DNA of 34,671 nucleotides from contig JAUCBJ010000643.1 of assembly GCA_032718475.1 (NCBI GenBank), positions 1-34,671 of the forward strand, given 5' to 3'. This document shows positions 30,874 to 34,671 of the stretch, in pieces; position 1 is the first letter of the stretch; every line of letters starts with the position of its first letter. A program made the translations under genes and the position numbers. The notes under the pieces were generated by a model. It was not told the DNA's origin. It saw only the letters and a list, made by a program, of their open reading frames with translations, and did no database searches. Source of the stretch: Nemertoderma westbladi (Eukaryota; Xenacoelomorpha; Nemertodermatida; Nemertodermatidae).

Positions 30874-32092
30874 TATTATTCAGAGTTTATGCGATTATTC
30901 GCAACATTCATATCCCTAAGTTTATTCCTACAGTAATTGTGCTTGTTACACATACCGTTATAGTTAAATTAACCCCGGTACTACACGGGCTGCTTGGCGT
31001 AGGTAAAGACTGGTGATTTTGTGCACCGGTCACTCCAGCAGATGCTGTGGTTCTTTTAGCTGTTCAAGTATTTTTAACTACTGATTATTTGTTGTACCCG
31101 TACTTGTACCTAATTTAGGGTTTAGTGTACAGTGCTTTCCAAAGGTAATTAGTGTGTAGGCAGTATATTTGTGTTGTAAAGTGGTTAATAGGCACGTTGG
31201 TTCTGGTAGACCGCGGTAATTAACTTCTAGGTAGGGACACTCCGTGATACATAACGTAGTACCTATAGCGATACGGCTATAGGTCGTCAGACGGTGGTAT
31301 TTTCCTATCTGGACAACACAGTGTATTTACTACTACTTATTATTTTCAAATACCGTAGTATCCTGTCCGATGTAATAACCAGAAAATCTAACACTCTGTT
31401 AGACTGGTTTGTAGTTCCTTGTAAAATTACCCTAAAAATTCGTATTTGTGTTTTTTGTAATTTTTTGTGTTTATTTAGAGATTTAATCTCACCCGTATCG
31501 TAAGTAATTCGTAGATAAGTAACGTAGGAAGTAGAATTATTTGTTTTAGTGTCCAATAAGTAGCACTTCACTGAGAGCATACAGCTTCGGTGTAGTGACT
31601 CCTTCCCAGAAATAATAACATCTATTTCAATATTGTAACAAAAAACCCCTCATACGGGTATATATAACATAAATCAATCCAAATCTATTAATAAAATAGT
31701 AGGCCTATCATACAACACTTAGGTCTTTATATCAGTTGGACTACTGCTTAAATAACGGTAATAAAGTAAAGTAAAGTAACTAAGTAACCCTTAAAATTCA
31801 GAAATTCAATTATTCTAAAATAATTGACATACCGGTATTTACAATAGGCTTATTATATTTATTTTATAGACATTTGTGCTAAAATTATATACCGGTACTC
31901 TGTGACAAATCTAGTCTGTAATAATACTTATATATATACTATAAGCATACCGGTATTCTAATATATTATATATATATCACGCTACACTGAGTAGCAGTAT
32001 CGGTAATTAATTATTAGGCTAACAGTGATACTGAATTACTAGACTTGCTTTAACTGTAATATAGCAGTAGGCATTCAACTGTACAAACAAAA
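30874..32092. other. 5' non-coding region of the second BEL/Pao element, edges unresolved
   Basis: It runs up to the gag ATG. Because the second LTR is outside the window, the LTR/leader border and the primer-binding site cannot be set. TATATAT runs occur at about 31930-31975. No coding frame is recognised. Confidence 0.4.
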
Positions 32093-33724
32093 ATGTCTGA
32101 CACAAAACGGGCACTGTCAGATAGTCTTTTGGAAGGTGTTAGAATGAGTCTTAGACTTGGACAGTGTCTTGAAAGGAAGGTGGCAGAGGCAATGGCAACA
32201 GCAGAAGCGGAAAGAAAGGCGGCAGAGGCAATGGCAACAGCAGAAGCGGAAAGAAAGGCGGCAGAGGCAATGGCAACAGCAGAAGCAGAAAGAAAGGCGG
32301 CAGAGGCAATGGCAACAGTAGAAGCGGAAAGAAAGATAGAGACACCTGTACTCCCAGAACCTGCCTATAAATTCCCTTTGTACAGTACTAAACTACCTGT
32401 GCCCAGTAGGACTGTTCCCGAGTCCGAACCCGTCCTGGACGCCGAGCGAGATATCAAGAATTTATCGCCCGTCGTCTCTCGCTCACCCGCTACTACGTTG
32501 GCGACTCCCGCTTCGGCGGTTGAGTGGGTAGCTGAGGGACGACGGGAGATGGGTCTCCTGCTCGAGCAGCTGAGGGAACACTGTTTGTGCTCCTCTCAGC
32601 AAGTCCGGGAAATGGTAGAGACTGTTCAGCAGCTCAAGGGAACAGTAAGGGAAAGTAGGTTAGAGTTGCAAAAGGTGCAGCAAAGTATCGCATTAGAACG
32701 CGATAAATTAGTGAACATACAAAGGGGTATAACACCACCCCCTGTAACAATGTGTCAACCCGTTAGGTCTGAAGTATTTCATGCGCAAGGTGTGGAGCCT
32801 ACACGCATCTATACTGCTAGTGAAGTAGAAACTCCTATAGTAAACCCTATTCAGGGTAATTATAAACCTGTTGATAATAATATTCCATATAGACCTGATC
32901 ATAATCCGAGAAATTTATATACCGATAATTCGATATTAAATAACACGATGGCCCAAGAAAGCTTTACGCGTCAGATGGCTAGAACAGAAGCCCGCCAAGC
33001 GGTCAAAGTGGGAGAAATCGTCAAATTCAATGGAGATGAGATGAAATGGTTACCTTTTAATGAATATTACAAAGATAGCATACAGAACTCTGTACTATCT
33101 AACAGAGAGAAACTTAGATTCCTCATCAAGTGCTTGGAAGGACCTCCCAAGTTAATGGCGTTAAAGTTTATTGGACATCCAGATGGATTAAGACAAGTTT
33201 GGGATACATTAAACATCAGGTATGGTAACAAGGATAACATAGCTAAGTATTTGTATGCAAAATTAGTAGCCCCCCGAAAGTTCCTTAGTAGCGGGATTAT
33301 AGAGTTTTCCGATGAGATTCAGGAGATCTGTAGACAATTGGATTGGTTAGGTAAGTCTCATGAATATCAGAGTTCCATGGTTATTGGAGCCGTAGTCTCT
33401 ACTTTACCAAAGGGTGGAGTATGTACACGCTGGGACAAGAAGGTGTTGTATATGAATGAGCAGCAACGACGAGGCCCTACCATGGCTGATCTCATGTCCT
33501 TCTTAGATAGTGAAGTAAAATTACAACTCATAAAGCAGTCCAGAGAGAAAACATCGGAAAATAAGGTAAGTGAGAAACCCGTTTCTAGGAGAAGGGTAAC
33601 ACCAGTGTGTTATACTGACGACGGCGAAAGCCAAGCTTCTCAAGAAGAGGACAGCGGGAAAGACACAGCAAAATCTTACTATGACAACAAGACCTATAAA
33701 GACGTAAGTAAATATAAGTCTTGA
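32093..33724 (+). CDS. Gag of a second BEL/Pao element, first part
   Basis: The ATG has a favourable context (AAAAATGT). Residues 30-80 are four nearly identical 13-residue units of the KAAEAMATAEAER kind, predicted helix or coiled coil. A linker with Pro, Ser and Asn follows. Residues about 302-470 match the BEL/Pao gag domain DUF1759: VGEIVKFNGDEMKWLPFNEY, REKLRFLIKCLEGPP and VWDTLNIRYGNKDNI. The frame ends at TGA 33722-33724 but continues in phase afterwards into the zinc knuckles, so the stop interrupts one polyprotein or is a readthrough site. Confidence 0.9.
   Translation: MSDTKRALSDSLLEGVRMSLRLGQCLERKVAEAMATAEAERKAAEAMATAEAERKAAEAMATAEAERKAAEAMATVEAERKIETPVLPEPAYKFPLYSTKLPVPSRTVPESEPVLDAERDIKNLSPVVSRSPATTLATPASAVEWVAEGRREMGLLLEQLREHCLCSSQQVREMVETVQQLKGTVRESRLELQKVQQSIALERDKLVNIQRGITPPPVTMCQPVRSEVFHAQGVEPTRIYTASEVETPIVNPIQGNYKPVDNNIPYRPDHNPRNLYTDNSILNNTMAQESFTRQMARTEARQAVKVGEIVKFNGDEMKWLPFNEYYKDSIQNSVLSNREKLRFLIKCLEGPPKLMALKFIGHPDGLRQVWDTLNIRYGNKDNIAKYLYAKLVAPRKFLSSGIIEFSDEIQEICRQLDWLGKSHEYQSSMVIGAVVSTLPKGGVCTRWDKKVLYMNEQQRRGPTMADLMSFLDSEVKLQLIKQSREKTSENKVSEKPVSRRRVTPVCYTDDGESQASQEEDSGKDTAKSYYDNKTYKDVSKYKS
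32170..32334 (+). repeat. 39-bp coding repeats at the gag N-terminus, four copies
   Basis: The unit is GCGGCAGAGGCAATGGCAAC followed by AGCAGAAGCGGAAAGAAAG. It repeats four times with only a few base changes. Confidence 0.95.
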
Positions 33725-34309
33725 ACCAGTGACAGGAGAGAACAGGTAACAACAACTCCTCCTACGTCTCCTAAGAGAATTCACGGAAGAAAGCCCGAAG
33801 AAAGAGCGAGAGTGCATAACGTTACCCAAGGCAAAGTGAGTAACATCAAACCAAAATGTGCGCTGTGCGACGGGCCCCACCGTTTGAATGTGTGTGCTGA
33901 ATTCCTAAAGAAATCCCTGGTAGACAGACGTGAAGTCATGTGGGATAAGCGGTTATGCTATAATTGCCTCAGACAAGGACACCAACGGCGAACCTGTTAC
34001 TCCGACGTAAAGTGTGCAAAGTGCGGTGCGAAACATCACATCTTGTTACACAGTGAATTCGAACGAAACAACCCGAGTCAGGTAAGTGAGCCCGAACTAC
34101 ATGTCCAATTCAGTGATGTAAATGACACTGATCAAGAATCTGAGATGGAAGGATTCTATACGGACGAATTCTCCGACGCCAACGAATCCTGTTACCTAAT
34201 AAATACCGCAGTGTATCGAGCACTTACGTATGAAAAGGACACCGACAATGAGTTCCCCCAACTACCTTTGACAGACAACCATCTTGGAAACCTCCAACTT
34301 CCAACGTAG
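33725..34309 (+). pseudogene. Gag nucleocapsid region of the second BEL/Pao element
   Basis: In phase with the preceding gag, it encodes CALCDGPHRLNVCAEF (CX2CX3HX4C), CYNCLRQGHQRRTC (CX2CX4HX4C) and CAKCGAKHHILLH. This is the standard BEL/Pao zinc-knuckle triplet that binds genomic RNA. It ends at TAG 34307-34309, after which the frame changes. Confidence 0.88.
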
Positions 34310-34320
34310 GAATCAGATAA

Positions 34321-34671
34321 TTTCCTGTAGTGCAGGTAAGAGTTCACGGTCCTAACAAAAGTTACATAGTGAACGCCCTCCTTGACTCCGGCAGCACAGG
34401 AACATTCCTCGATCAAGAACTAGCCGAAGACATCTTTGCTGGACAACCCAAATTCCGAACTAAGTTGAATATGTCAGGAATTATGCAGGTTTGGAAATCT
34501 ACCATAACGGCAGATTACTATGTAGGTGCGTTGTCCACCCCCCAGGATAAATTAGGAGAACAAAGTATAAGGTCAGTAAAAATGGTGGCTATAAAGAACT
34601 TCGCTACTACCCAAGTAGAACCTTATAACTGGGACGAGGACGAGAGCATCCAGCAGCTTAAGATACCTCGA
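34321..34671 (+). pseudogene. Aspartic protease of the second BEL/Pao element, cut by the window end
   Basis: The frame one base away from gag reads VRVHGPNKSYIVNALLDSGS and TGTFLDQELAEDIF. DSG is the catalytic motif of the DUF1758 protease. The sequence runs open to the last base, so pol presumably continues outside. TAA 34318-34320 closes this frame upstream, so the join to gag is broken here. Confidence 0.85.

Larger units (their letters stand above)
32093..34671 (+). mobile_element. Second BEL/Pao element, 5' coding part only
   Basis: Gag with DUF1759, zinc knuckles and a DSG protease in canonical order. It differs from the first element in gag type and is not a copy of it. The RT, RNase H, integrase and 3' LTR lie beyond the window. 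Confidence 0.9.

Overview
The window is animal nuclear DNA. It holds a spliced gene with GT/AG introns, AT-rich non-coding DNA, and several classes of eukaryotic transposable element. No bacterial-style operons were seen. The octamer TAGGCCTA recurs throughout the non-element DNA. I associate that with marine invertebrate deuterostomes such as echinoderms, but this is an impression, not a demonstrated assignment.

The only host gene I can identify is a complete nine-exon ceramide glucosyltransferase (UGCG) gene on the + strand, 15727-23403. It encodes 413 residues. All nine splice junctions keep phase, and the product aligns almost without gaps to the animal enzyme, including the D1, D2, D3 and RxxRW catalytic motifs. 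Its introns carry a 33-bp minisatellite, two relics of one LINE family, and a 315-bp tandem repeat whose units contain CTCF-like motifs.

Upstream on the same strand lies a full-length BEL/Pao LTR retrotransposon, 1547-13341. It has LTRs of 572 and 574 bp, about 14 substitutions between them, and an exact 5-bp target duplication GATAT. Its order is: an unusual gag-like region (charged heptad-like repeats, then an Asn-rich tract, then PDGSLPGH-type repeats), a pol region with several frame breaks (A17-type segment, RT, RNase H, integrase, C-terminal DUF5641-like domain), a palindromic minisatellite, and a third reading frame of about 2.3 kb. That third frame looks like a DEDD-type 3'-5' exonuclease (EXD/Egalitarian-like) joined to two perfect CCHC zinc knuckles. 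A run of perfect RNA hairpins, a polypurine tract and the 3' LTR follow. The exonuclease/zinc-knuckle frame is the most unusual item in the window.

From about 23.4 kb on there is no recognisable host gene. This part holds a 273-bp foldback palindrome, a LINE reverse-transcriptase scrap, a minus-strand piggyBac transposase relic, clusters of a 52-bp repeat, and a diverged pair of about 350-bp repeats. At the right edge a second, different BEL/Pao element starts (gag at 32093). It has a canonical gag domain, zinc knuckles and a DSG protease, and is cut off by the end of the window. Both BEL/Pao elements carry stop codons and frame breaks, so these copies are probably decaying or contain sequence errors.
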